Notes: generated by a model from the sequence alone, not told the origin. A stretch of 12,840 bases of DNA from Saprospiraceae bacterium (GCA_013002625.1 JABDJE010000200.1:1-12840); one strand, 5' to 3'. Counted from the first letter of the stretch, positions 1 to 7,699 are shown. A program made the numbers and translations.

Positions 1-2
1 GT

Positions 3-1172
3 GGTATCTTGAATAGCTATGCCATTGGGGCTGTAAGATCGGATGGAGCGGTGGACCTAAATTGGGGTATTTACCAGATCATTGATTCATGGCAAAAGGT
101 ATGCTATCCAGATGCTGCTGATATTTATATGTCAGTGGATAAGCTTAATTTCGAGAAGATTGAAAGCATATCAGCTGAAGAGTCAACATTAACTGTAAGC
201 AACCTTGAAAATGATAAAATCTATTATTTTAGAATAGTGAGTCTTCATTGTGATCTCGACTCGATTGTTTCAGGAGCCATAATGATTCAACCAGGGCCCA
301 ACCAATTTCCTACACTAACCGGTGATGTCATAATTTCTTCTGTTGAGAAATTTAGACTCTCGGATGACAAGCAAAAGGTGATTTACAAGCCGTCTTCTGA
401 TGAATGGTATGTAGCAGATTATAATCCCATGTCTTCTGGAAAAAAACTTTCAGATAAATCTTTCCACGCAGATTGGTTGCCCGACAATATACATGTCGCT
501 TGTATAAATTTAATGCGGAAGGACAATGCCTTATACAGTCATTCCATCGATCTATACAATGTTGAGACATTCCAAACCACAAACCTCCATACGATTGAAA
601 ATCTGGGCGATTACTATATGGGTGGTCTGCAAGCTTCTTTGGATGGCAATGCCCTGTTCTTTTACTCTAATAAATCTATTGGGCAATCAGAGAGTACCCC
701 CCTCAGAAATATTTGGTCTCTAAATATGCAATCCCAAGAACTAACCAAGTTGACGGATTTTGATGCCATTGATTTTGAGATGACCGATTTTATTGAAGAT
801 CCGAATAATCCTAACAATTTTTACATCATCGGGGGCGATTATGAAATGTATTGGAGTAATAGAAAGTACGATATCTACTATTGGAATACTATCGATCAAA
901 CATTGACACCCATCCTTTTGGATGCCTATTATGATAAGATCGAAAGCATCAGTCCACTGGGGGATAAGATTTTATTGGAAAGCTCACGCAGTGGCAGATC
1001 AGAATTTTGGGTTTATAATTTACTCTCCGAACAAATTTCTCAGGTTTCGGATTGGCACTTGTATGGAAGTAATAAATTCCGGACAAATGTTGAGTGGACA
1101 GATAACAATACCTTGCTTGTACACATGTCCTTATTTGATCAGAAAGGATTTGCTGAGTTTAAAGTGGATTAG
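3..1172 (+). CDS. Fibronectin III + TolB-like beta-propeller protein, 5' partial
   Basis: This is the 3' part of a gene whose start lies left of the window: the frame is open from base 3 (G-I-L-N-S-Y...), so the TTG at base 9 is probably not the true start. The first ~95 visible residues look like a fibronectin type III domain (LNW near the start, then an L-x-V-x-N-L-x-x-D-x-x-Y-Y-F-R-I strand pattern). The rest resembles a TolB/PD40 beta-propeller: blades such as GLQASLDGNALFFYS (from about residue 206 counted from base 9) and ISPLGDKILLESSRSGRSEFW have the 'S-P-D-G-x-x-I' blade pattern followed by 'D/N-I-W-x-x-N' strands. No catalytic residues and no T9SS sorting tail are visible. It is probably an envelope or secreted binding protein, but the missing N-terminus hides any lipoprotein or export signal. 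It ends 35 bp before the convergent mnmE stop, and I see no hairpin terminator between them. Confidence 0.75.
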   Translation, partial: GILNSYAIGAVRSDGAVDLNWGIYQIIDSWQKVCYPDAADIYMSVDKLNFEKIESISAEESTLTVSNLENDKIYYFRIVSLHCDLDSIVSGAIMIQPGPNQFPTLTGDVIISSVEKFRLSDDKQKVIYKPSSDEWYVADYNPMSSGKKLSDKSFHADWLPDNIHVACINLMRKDNALYSHSIDLYNVETFQTTNLHTIENLGDYYMGGLQASLDGNALFFYSNKSIGQSESTPLRNIWSLNMQSQELTKLTDFDAIDFEMTDFIEDPNNPNNFYIIGGDYEMYWSNRKYDIYYWNTIDQTLTPILLDAYYDKIESISPLGDKILLESSRSGRSEFWVYNLLSEQISQVSDWHLYGSNKFRTNVEWTDNNTLLVHMSLFDQKGFAEFKVD

Positions 1173-1207
1173 AAAAAGTCAGTCATCATATTAGCTTTTG
1201 CAATCAA

Positions 1208-2614
1208 TCACTTCCCAATACAAAACCTCGAAAAAATAGACTCCAACAAATCATCGGTGTGGATCTCTCCCGTAATCCCACCTAAATGATGTAAGGCCTG
1301 CCTGATATCCATGGCGATAAAATCTCCTGTTACATTGGCGTTCAATCCATTTAGTACAGCATCCAATGCTTCTCTTGATTTTCCTAAAGCATCTACATGG
1401 CGTGCATTCGTCACAATGGTTTGATCGAGCATCTCAGGATTGTCGATGATAATATTGTAGACCATATCCTTTAAGGCTTCAATATTCATTTTATTTACAG
1501 CCGAAGTGGTGATTAAATTTTCGTTATCGATCAACCCATCTTTGTAAAAAGATTCTGGTTTTGTATAAGGGTTCAAATCCATCTTGTTGGCTACAAACAA
1601 TAATTTACCACCGCTTGTAATGGCCTTGCTCGCATTGAGGAATGTATCAATATCCGACCACAAGTCTTCAGGCTTCATAGTGGTTACATCAAAGACATAA
1701 ATAACGAGTGTAGATTGACTGATCTTTTCAATGGTCTTTTCAACACCAATCTTCTCAATGGCATCCTGGGCCTTTCTTATGCCGGCTGTGTCAATTAATC
1801 TGAAAGCTATACCCTTGATATGAAGTACCTCTTCAATGGTATCTCTGGTAGTGCCTGCTATATCTGAAACAATTGCGCGCTCCTCATTGATTAAGGCATT
1901 TAACAAAGTGGACTTACCGGCATTCGGACGTCCTGCAATTACAGTGGCTACACCACTCTTGATCACATTTCCTAACATAAAAGAGTCAGTTAATGCTTTG
2001 ATGGTTTTTTGTAGCTTGAATATCAAAGCTTTTAAATCGTCGCGATCTGCAAACTCCACGTCCTCCTCACCAAAATCCAACTCCAATTCAATCAAAGCCG
2101 CAAAATCGATAAGCTCCTGTCGCAGACTTTTAATTTCATTTGAAAAACCACCGCGCATCTGACTCATGGCCAATTCATGCGAGGCTGCATTCTCAGAAGC
2201 AATCAGATCCGCCACACCTTCAGCCTGACTCAAATCAAACTGACCATTCAAAAATGCCCTTAATGTATATTCACCCGGATTGGCCATTCGAGCCCCCGCA
2301 TTTAAAAATAATTCAACAACACGCTTTAATATATAGGGTGAGCCATGACAGGATAACTCAATGACATCTTCCTTGGTATAACTTTTTGGTGATCGAAATA
2401 CTGTGGCAAGGCACTCATCAATAATGGTGTTCTGATCATTCTTGATCTTACCATAATGTACCGTATTGCCATCCACCTTCTGAAGGTTTTGTCCAAAGAA
2501 GTATTTATCAACCAATTCAATAGATCCTTTCCCACTTAACCTGATCACACCAATGGCACCAACACCCGGTGGCGTAGCGATGGCTATGATGATATCACTG
2601 TAGCTTTTATTCAT
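1208..2614 (-). CDS. mnmE: tRNA uridine-5-carboxymethylaminomethyl(34) synthesis GTPase MnmE
   Basis: MnmE (TrmE) works with MnmG in the cytoplasm to build the 5-carboxymethylaminomethyl group on wobble uridine 34 of certain tRNAs, using 5-formyl-THF/methylene-THF and GTP. The 468-residue length is normal for the family. The N-terminal TrmE domain starts IIIAIATPPGVGAIGVIRLSG and contains the folate-site stretch FRSPKSYTKEDVIEL near 73-87. The G domain is complete: G1 GRPNAGKST at 228-236, G2 GTTRDT at 254-259, G3 DTAG at 275-278, G4 NKMD at 343-346, and SA near 371. Asn231 sits at the potassium-sensing position typical of MnmE. The protein ends in the family's C-terminal C-x-G-K motif (CIGK, 465-468), whose Cys is functionally important. 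The ATG at 2614 gives the expected N-terminus. The gene is a lone transcription unit facing away from the secreted-protein gene at 3133. Nothing in it looks broken or transferred. Confidence 0.98.
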   Translation of the reverse strand: MNKSYSDIIIAIATPPGVGAIGVIRLSGKGSIELVDKYFFGQNLQKVDGNTVHYGKIKNDQNTIIDECLATVFRSPKSYTKEDVIELSCHGSPYILKRVVELFLNAGARMANPGEYTLRAFLNGQFDLSQAEGVADLIASENAASHELAMSQMRGGFSNEIKSLRQELIDFAALIELELDFGEEDVEFADRDDLKALIFKLQKTIKALTDSFMLGNVIKSGVATVIAGRPNAGKSTLLNALINEERAIVSDIAGTTRDTIEEVLHIKGIAFRLIDTAGIRKAQDAIEKIGVEKTIEKISQSTLVIYVFDVTTMKPEDLWSDIDTFLNASKAITSGGKLLFVANKMDLNPYTKPESFYKDGLIDNENLITTSAVNKMNIEALKDMVYNIIIDNPEMLDQTIVTNARHVDALGKSREALDAVLNGLNANVTGDFIAMDIRQALHHLGGITGEIHTDDLLESIFSRFCIGK

Positions 2615-2618
2615 TTTA

Positions 2619-2626
2619 CAAATGTA
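2619..2626 (-). promoter_or_regulatory. Possible Bacteroidota -7 promoter box of mnmE
   Basis: Read on the minus strand this is TACATTTG, an exact match to the Bacteroidota TAnnTTTG -7 element. It ends only four bases before the mnmE ATG, so transcription from it would start at or within the start codon and give a leaderless mRNA. No good TTG/TTTG -33 element lies 19-21 bp upstream; the nearest TTTTG is 37 bp away. The match may be chance in AT-rich DNA. Confidence 0.35.
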
Positions 2627-2712
2627 TGAGATTGAGATTTAGTACACTTATCATTTTATTGAGCAAAATTACCTTGTTTTTGTATTAAATCCACCGATAA
2701 TATGATCCTTCA

Positions 2713-2727
2713 TTTTATATTATAAAA
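2713..2727. repeat. AT-rich perfect dyad
   Basis: TTTTATA and TATAAAA are exact inverted copies around one central T. The position between two divergent genes would suit a regulator or a structural role, but such dyads arise easily in AT-rich DNA and no T-tract follows to make it a terminator. Confidence 0.3.
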
Positions 2728-2921
2728 AATCATAATTTACTCATTTTGAGAGGGTTATATGCTTAAATTTCATCATATCTACCCCTAATCTGGTATTTTT
2801 TATACATAAATTCTATCAAGACGTTGCCCAAGTGCCCATGTTTATTGATGTTTTTTTACCCCAACCATTCACAAATGCCTGACAATGAACGTTCTAGTAC
2901 AAAAAAGGGGGTATTCTTCGC

Positions 2922-2929
2922 TATATTTG
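2922..2929 (+). promoter_or_regulatory. Likely -7 promoter box of gene A
   Basis: TATATTTG, followed by C, is an exact match to the Bacteroidota -7 element TAnnTTTG and to its common extended form ending TTTGC. The expected start of transcription is about 2934-2936, giving a leader of roughly 198 nt before the ATG at 3133. No clear -33 TTG element is present at the usual 19-21 bp spacing (that segment reads mainly as A-rich sequence), so the promoter is either weak, regulated, or uses an alternative sigma factor. Confidence 0.5.
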
Positions 2930-2933
2930 CAAG

Positions 2934-2945
2934 GACGAATTCGTC
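2934..2945. promoter_or_regulatory. Perfect 12-bp palindrome at the predicted transcription start of gene A
   Basis: GACGAATTCGTC is a perfect inverted repeat that starts five bases after the predicted -7 box, right over the expected first transcribed bases. It could be an operator for a dimeric repressor, or in RNA a small 5'-terminal hairpin (four base pairs GACG/CGTC with an AAUU loop). It lies in a leader whose neighbouring words are shared with gene B, where the same place holds a different hairpin (11703-11718). Confidence 0.4.
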
Positions 2946-2965
2946 TGAACGAAATCAAACAATCT

Positions 2966-3056
2966 CAAAGGAGAAACAATAAACCAAAAACTCGAAATCC
3001 GCGATCGATACTTCTATCCTTCATTTCTATCTAATGGTGTTATTGGTTCTGCTTGA
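2966..3056 (+). other. Shine-Dalgarno-like site followed by a short open frame starting with ATA
   Basis: AAAGGAG at 2967-2973 is a strong Shine-Dalgarno match, rare in Bacteroidota. Five bases later an ATA codon at 2979 opens a 25-codon frame ending in TGA at 3054-3056. No ATG, GTG or TTG lies at usable spacing. It may be a decayed start (ATG to ATA), a leader peptide using an unusual start, or simply purine-rich leader RNA. The encoded peptide resembles nothing I recognise. Confidence 0.25.
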
Positions 3057-3132
3057 GAAATACTCATATTTCACAGCTATAAAGCTAGCAGTGGGATATA
3101 CATAGGAATCGATTTTAAATAAACTCAATCTC

Positions 3133-6100
3133 ATGATGAAAAGACTTTACACTATAGCGTGTCTTTTTGTATTAACCGCATTTTGTGCAAATGTAAATGC
3201 ACAGACTATTACCTGTAACAATCATATCAATGTGGGCGTAAACTTTACGTGCTCGATCGATCTCACAATTGATATGTTTATTGAAGGTGATATCAATTTG
3301 TCTGAAGACATTCAAGACCCGGATTATACATTTGTTATTTTTGACCTGGCTGGAAATCCGCTGATTTACGGTGATTATACAGGTCCTACACTTATCAACG
3401 GTATCATACTCGATGCCAATTTACAATTCATACTTTATTACCAAAGCTCTCCTCTTTGTTGGGGAACCGTCTTATTTGAAGATAAAATAGCGCCCGAGTT
3501 AATTTGTGATTGTCCAAAAGGCGGCGAGACAGGCATTGGTGATTATTCTGAAGACTGTACATTGTCTTGTTATGAATTGCCCATTTTAAAAGAAAGATAT
3601 TGGGATAGACTCAGAGATGAACTTGTACCGGAAGACTTTGAAGATTTCGTAGATGATAATACCGGCGATAACTGTGATGGTATTACCGAAGATATGATTT
3701 CATACTATGATGTCTATAGAGATCTGGGATGTGATCAAGGGACTATATTAACTCGAACTTGGACAATAACCTATCCTTCTGGATATGGTGGAGAGACGTC
3801 AACAAAGAGTTGTACTAGAGAATATTTCTTTAAGCCAATTGGTTTGGAAACCCTAGATACAGCAAGATTGAATCCAGTAACGGGTCTAGCTCAAGTTGTT
3901 GAAGATAGTCTTGTATTGCCTTTCCCAATTGTAATAATGGATTGCGGTAACAGCATCGCTCCACACGCCATAGCAGCTTATTTTGATAACCCTGCTACCG
4001 AAGATCAGGATACCGACGATGATAGATTGGACCCTGATGAATTGGATATAGATAAAGTCATCGAAAACAATGAAGGTATACCTTACGCTTACCCACATTA
4101 TTATGTAAATGGGAGGAACCCTTCAGGACCGCATGCACAACCTATCAACACAGAAGTTTGCAACATAATTGTAGGATTCACAGATCAGGATATTGAAGCC
4201 TGTTCAGAACATTGCTATGGTAACAATAAGGTGCTGAGAACATGGACTATATTGGATTGGTGTAGTGGTGAATTTGTAAACTATGGTCAGATAATTAAAG
4301 TTATCGATGATGAAGGTCCAGAAATTGATGTTGAAGATATTTCGGTAAGTGTGGATCCATGGAAATGTTCGGCTGATGTAGAATTACCACACCCGGAACA
4401 TCTTAATGATTTCTGTGATAATTTCATCACATATTCCATTGGAAGTGTAAGTGGCGGTTTGACCGTTTCCGGAAATGCCGATCTCGGGTATATCTTACAT
4501 GATGCACAATTTGGTGAAGTATACAGAGTAGAATATATTTCTCAGGATTGTTGTGGAAATATTGGTAGAAAATATATCGATGTTACAATTGTGGATTATA
4601 CACCACCGGTACCTGTAACCAAAGAAAATATAACAACCTCCCTGACCAATATTGGGAACCCAATAGATGGCAACCAGGGTATTTCAAAAATATATGCAGC
4701 TGATGTAGATAATGGCTCTTATGATGCCTGTGGTAATGTTACCTTACACGTACGTAGAACTGGGGTCGTATGCCCAGGCGCGGATACTTTATGGGGTGAC
4801 TTTGTCAGATTCTGTTGTGAAGACCTTCAGGGTCAGGTATCAAGAGAATTTGATGTCCACTTCAGAGTGACAGATGAGTTTGGCAATCAAAACTATGCCT
4901 GGTCAAAAGTACTCCTCGAAGATAAATCCAACTCTACTCAGACTTGTCCTCCAGATCTTATTCTTACCTGTGACATGGATTACAATGATTTCACACTTAC
5001 AGGTTTACCAGGCGCCTTCTCTGCTTGTGGTGCATTGGATTTAGGATGCGATCTCGATGAAGTAATCGAAGATACCGAACCTCGCCGCAAAGGTCCATTT
5101 GATGGTCACTTTAATGATCCTCGTTACGATGGGGTAGAAGTACCGGCTTATGATCCTAGCTGTGGATATGGAGCTGTAAGAAGGCAGTTCCGTTCTTGTG
5201 CAAGTTGCACACAATGGTTTGTGATCGAACCTATCAACCCATTCAATCCAGCCTCCCTTTCATTCCCGAATAATATGGTAATTGATTGTGATGGATTTGA
5301 AACAGGTGAACCAGATTTTGATCCTGCCACTTGTAGCCTCATTGGTGTAAGTGTCGAATCTGATACTTTCCATTTTGAGAATGGTGCTTGTATGAAAATT
5401 TTAAACCACTGGACAGTGATCAATTGGTGTGGTTATGATCCAACCAATCCAGTGTCGCCAGGTAAATGGGAATACACTCAGGAAATTAAAATAATTGACA
5501 CACAGGATCCTGTTCTTACAGTTGCAGACAGTATCTGTATAAATGTAGATGCAGACTGTATGGGCAATAACCTTGAGTTGAGTGCACGGGCAACAGACAA
5601 CGGAGAATGTGCAAGTGATTGGATGAAATGGGAGATTACCGTAGATATGAATTCTGACTGGATTCCGGATTACACCTATGGCAGTAACTTATTGCCTTTT
5701 GTCAACAACCAACCCAATCCGTATTACGTCTATCCAACTGGAAATGATGAATTGGTTACAATTAAATTACCAGACGGAATGCATGGATCAAATGTCTGGC
5801 ACCGGATAGTTTGGCGTGTATATGATGGTTGTGGAAATAACACCAGTACGGTTAAATATTTCCAAATCACTGATAAGAAAGCACCAACGCCTTATTGTCT
5901 GAATTTGAGTACCGCGGTAATGAGTAATGATGGTACAGTTGAGCTTTGGGCCATAGACTTTGACGCTGGTTCATTTGATAACTGTTCACCTGACGAGACA
6001 CTCCTGTTTACATTTACAGATGTTGTACCGCCACCAAGAGATGACTCTGAGTATGATAGCAGCAGTGACTTGATGTGGTATAATGGAACATTCTGGTACT

Positions 6101-7509
6101 ATGACAGCGAGACTGGCGATTATGAAGATCAGGATGATTATGGCGATGAAGTGCATAGATGGGATGCAAGCCTACGATCTGCAGGTAAAATATTTACAGC
6201 TGATGATATGGATATCAATGGCAATGCCCATGTCCCAATATATGTTTGGGATCAAAACGGCAATGTTGATTTTTGTGTGGTAATATTAAGATTGATCGAT
6301 AATATGGGCGTTGGCGAAGGTAGAATAGCTGGTCAAATTATGACCGAGTCAGGTGACATGGTTGAGGGCGTAATGACCGAACTAATGAGTGACGCACCGG
6401 CTTACCCTGCATATAATATGACAGACCATAACGGCGAATACGCTTTCAGCAATACGCCATTCAACAATGATTATCGTATAAGTGCATCAAAAACAGATGA
6501 CTACCTTAATGGTGTTAGCACATTGGATTTATTATTGATTCAGAGACATGTCCTTGGACAATCTCTTCTCGACTCACCATATAAACGAATTGCAGCGGAT
6601 ATCAATAACGACAAACAAATTACAGCCATAGATTTAATCGAATTGAGAAAGCTGATCTTAGGCGTATACCAGGAATTACCAAATAACGATTCATGGAAAA
6701 TGGTTGATGCGTCCCAATCCCTTAACCTTGAAGATCCGTGGAGCTATAAGGATCAACTGTTAATCGACGATCTTCAAAGTGATATGATGGAAGGCGATTT
6801 TATCGGTGTAAAAATTGGAGATGTGAATGATTCTGCAAGCTCAAATTCCATTGATCAAGACGATAATTCGCTTGCGGTCATTTTGAGTAATGAGAATAAG
6901 CGTTATGCAAACAAAGGTGACTTGGTGAAATTGGATATGCGCGTTGGAAGTGATGATTTGTTTGGTTATCAAATGACTTTGAATGCTGCCAATTTGCAAT
7001 TCGTAGGAGTCGATTCTGACTATCTGATCGAAGAACATGTGGCTACGCATGGTGATCAAATCACATTAAGCTACAGCAAAATTGACGGCATCTCAGCAGG
7101 TGAGCACATTGGCACCTTACTATTTGTGGTCGAAGAAGATATGCAGACTGATCATGCTTTCGCATTGACTTCCGATATTACAAAGTCAGAATCCTACACT
7201 GGAAACAACCTTGAAATTAAATCAATTGGATTTGCAAGCGATGCAGCTGCATACGCACTATATCAAAATGAACCAAATCCATTTAATAACAATACAAGTA
7301 TCAGATTTGATTTACCAAGCGACAGAGCATATACAGTAAGTTTCTTTGACCTTACCGGCCGCACATTATATGTTGTAAATGGCGAAGGACAAAAAGGACA
7401 GAACGAACTAAATATAGACATCAAAGATTTAAATACTACAGGTATGGTTCTCTATACATTGCAGACAGAAGACTATACCGCAACGAAACATATGATTGTG
7501 ATTGAGTAA
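3133..7509 (+). CDS. Large secreted multidomain protein with dockerin, cohesin-like and T9SS type A sorting domain (gene A)
   Basis: A 1458-residue cell-surface or released protein with a Sec signal peptide (residues 1-23, cleavage after V-N-A) and a T9SS type A sorting domain at about 1376-1458 (NEPNPFNNNTSIRFDLP, then a V-S-F-F-D-L-T-G-R strand, ending YTATKHMIVIE). In order: a cysteine-rich core at about 26-165, containing CDCPKGGETGIG (125-136) and YWDRLRD (156-162), shared with gene B; then Ig/HYR-like modules whose borders show D-x-x-P-P/D-P motifs (VIDDEGPE near 390, VDYTPP near 487, IDTQDP near 788, TDKKAP near 913); an acidic, Tyr/Trp-rich stretch near 965-1010; a carboxypeptidase-regulatory-like domain (about 1063-1120); a dockerin (LNGVSTLDLLLIQRHVLG, then D1156-x-N1158-x-D1160 with D1167, a calcium loop); and a cohesin-like beta domain at about 1244-1370. 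The role is probably adhesion or matrix or substrate binding; no enzyme site is visible. ATG-ATG at the start: either could serve. It is a single-gene unit ended by the hairpin at 7537. Confidence 0.93.
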   Translation: MMKRLYTIACLFVLTAFCANVNAQTITCNNHINVGVNFTCSIDLTIDMFIEGDINLSEDIQDPDYTFVIFDLAGNPLIYGDYTGPTLINGIILDANLQFILYYQSSPLCWGTVLFEDKIAPELICDCPKGGETGIGDYSEDCTLSCYELPILKERYWDRLRDELVPEDFEDFVDDNTGDNCDGITEDMISYYDVYRDLGCDQGTILTRTWTITYPSGYGGETSTKSCTREYFFKPIGLETLDTARLNPVTGLAQVVEDSLVLPFPIVIMDCGNSIAPHAIAAYFDNPATEDQDTDDDRLDPDELDIDKVIENNEGIPYAYPHYYVNGRNPSGPHAQPINTEVCNIIVGFTDQDIEACSEHCYGNNKVLRTWTILDWCSGEFVNYGQIIKVIDDEGPEIDVEDISVSVDPWKCSADVELPHPEHLNDFCDNFITYSIGSVSGGLTVSGNADLGYILHDAQFGEVYRVEYISQDCCGNIGRKYIDVTIVDYTPPVPVTKENITTSLTNIGNPIDGNQGISKIYAADVDNGSYDACGNVTLHVRRTGVVCPGADTLWGDFVRFCCEDLQGQVSREFDVHFRVTDEFGNQNYAWSKVLLEDKSNSTQTCPPDLILTCDMDYNDFTLTGLPGAFSACGALDLGCDLDEVIEDTEPRRKGPFDGHFNDPRYDGVEVPAYDPSCGYGAVRRQFRSCASCTQWFVIEPINPFNPASLSFPNNMVIDCDGFETGEPDFDPATCSLIGVSVESDTFHFENGACMKILNHWTVINWCGYDPTNPVSPGKWEYTQEIKIIDTQDPVLTVADSICINVDADCMGNNLELSARATDNGECASDWMKWEITVDMNSDWIPDYTYGSNLLPFVNNQPNPYYVYPTGNDELVTIKLPDGMHGSNVWHRIVWRVYDGCGNNTSTVKYFQITDKKAPTPYCLNLSTAVMSNDGTVELWAIDFDAGSFDNCSPDETLLFTFTDVVPPPRDDSEYDSSSDLMWYNGTFWYYDSETGDYEDQDDYGDEVHRWDASLRSAGKIFTADDMDINGNAHVPIYVWDQNGNVDFCVVILRLIDNMGVGEGRIAGQIMTESGDMVEGVMTELMSDAPAYPAYNMTDHNGEYAFSNTPFNNDYRISASKTDDYLNGVSTLDLLLIQRHVLGQSLLDSPYKRIAADINNDKQITAIDLIELRKLILGVYQELPNNDSWKMVDASQSLNLEDPWSYKDQLLIDDLQSDMMEGDFIGVKIGDVNDSASSNSIDQDDNSLAVILSNENKRYANKGDLVKLDMRVGSDDLFGYQMTLNAANLQFVGVDSDYLIEEHVATHGDQITLSYSKIDGISAGEHIGTLLFVVEEDMQTDHAFALTSDITKSESYTGNNLEIKSIGFASDAAAYALYQNEPNPFNNNTSIRFDLPSDRAYTVSFFDLTGRTLYVVNGEGQKGQNELNIDIKDLNTTGMVLYTLQTEDYTATKHMIVIE

Positions 7510-7536
7510 TTAATTATCTTTTTGATTATGAATCTT

Positions 7537-7568
7537 AAAGGCTTCCAAGCAATTGGAAGCCTTTTTAT
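7537..7568 (+). terminator. Intrinsic terminator of gene A
   Basis: A perfect 12-bp stem (AAAGGCTTCCAA with TTGGAAGCCTTT) closes a GCAA tetraloop of the stable GNRA type and runs into a T-rich tail. It lies 27 bases after the gene A stop. On the other strand the hairpin is followed by only three T's, so it should work mainly for gene A and poorly for the convergent gene ending at 7700. Confidence 0.93.
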
Positions 7569-7699
7569 TTTATAAGTCTAGGACAGCTTTGATAGTTCAT
7601 TGTCTGAATTGGCTTTGGTCAAGTCAGATAATTGCCGTCTCAATATTTCCAGAGGCAGGGCCAATTTACCTATTTTCCCATATTGGCATTTAACAACGC
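7569..7699. other. Convergent spacer between gene A terminator and the type B cargo gene
   Basis: No gene is called here. On the minus strand a frame that is open through the end of the upstream gene (shifted by one base) runs to a TAG at 7578-7580 and would encode a short polar tail rich in Leu, Ser and Asp, which could be a gene remnant or chance. A weak inverted repeat (GCCAAT at 7660-7665, ATTGGC at 7682-7687) is present without a T-tract. I see no clear terminator for the minus-strand gene. Confidence 0.5.

Larger units (their letters stand above)
2615..3132. other. Divergent intergenic region, mnmE / gene A
   Basis: This 518-bp stretch holds no convincing gene. From mnmE to about base 2880 it is very AT-rich and short on coding signal, with an AT dyad at 2713-2727. 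From about 2920 it holds the likely promoter of the gene at 3133 and a leader of about 198 nt. The word CTCAATCTCA lies directly at the start codon of gene A (3124-3133), and its core CAATCTCA also occurs at 2960-2967 on the plus strand and at 2627-2634 on the minus strand. Confidence 0.7.

Noticed and set aside
9..11. TTG as the start codon of the first gene
   Set aside because: The frame is open to the window edge and the protein begins in the middle of a fibronectin-like domain, so the gene is truncated by the window.
1172..1208. Bidirectional terminator between the first gene and mnmE
   Set aside because: The 35 bases hold no hairpin with a T-tract.
1836..2162. Plus-strand frame of 108 codons
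   Set aside because: It lies fully antisense to the conserved G domain of mnmE; its peptide has no recognisable features.
2960..3133. Transposable element with an 8-bp target duplication (CAATCTCA on both sides)
   Set aside because: The segment has no terminal inverted repeats, and another shared word (ACCAAAA) inside it also aligns with the gene B leader, so a simple insertion does not fit well.
5148..5423. Minus-strand frame of 91 codons inside gene A
   Set aside because: It is antisense to a clearly coding region and shows no start signal or family resemblance.
6496..7245. Cellulosome scaffold or enzyme
   Set aside because: There is one dockerin and one cohesin-like domain, no catalytic domain and a T9SS tail; such domains are common in Bacteroidota surface proteins.
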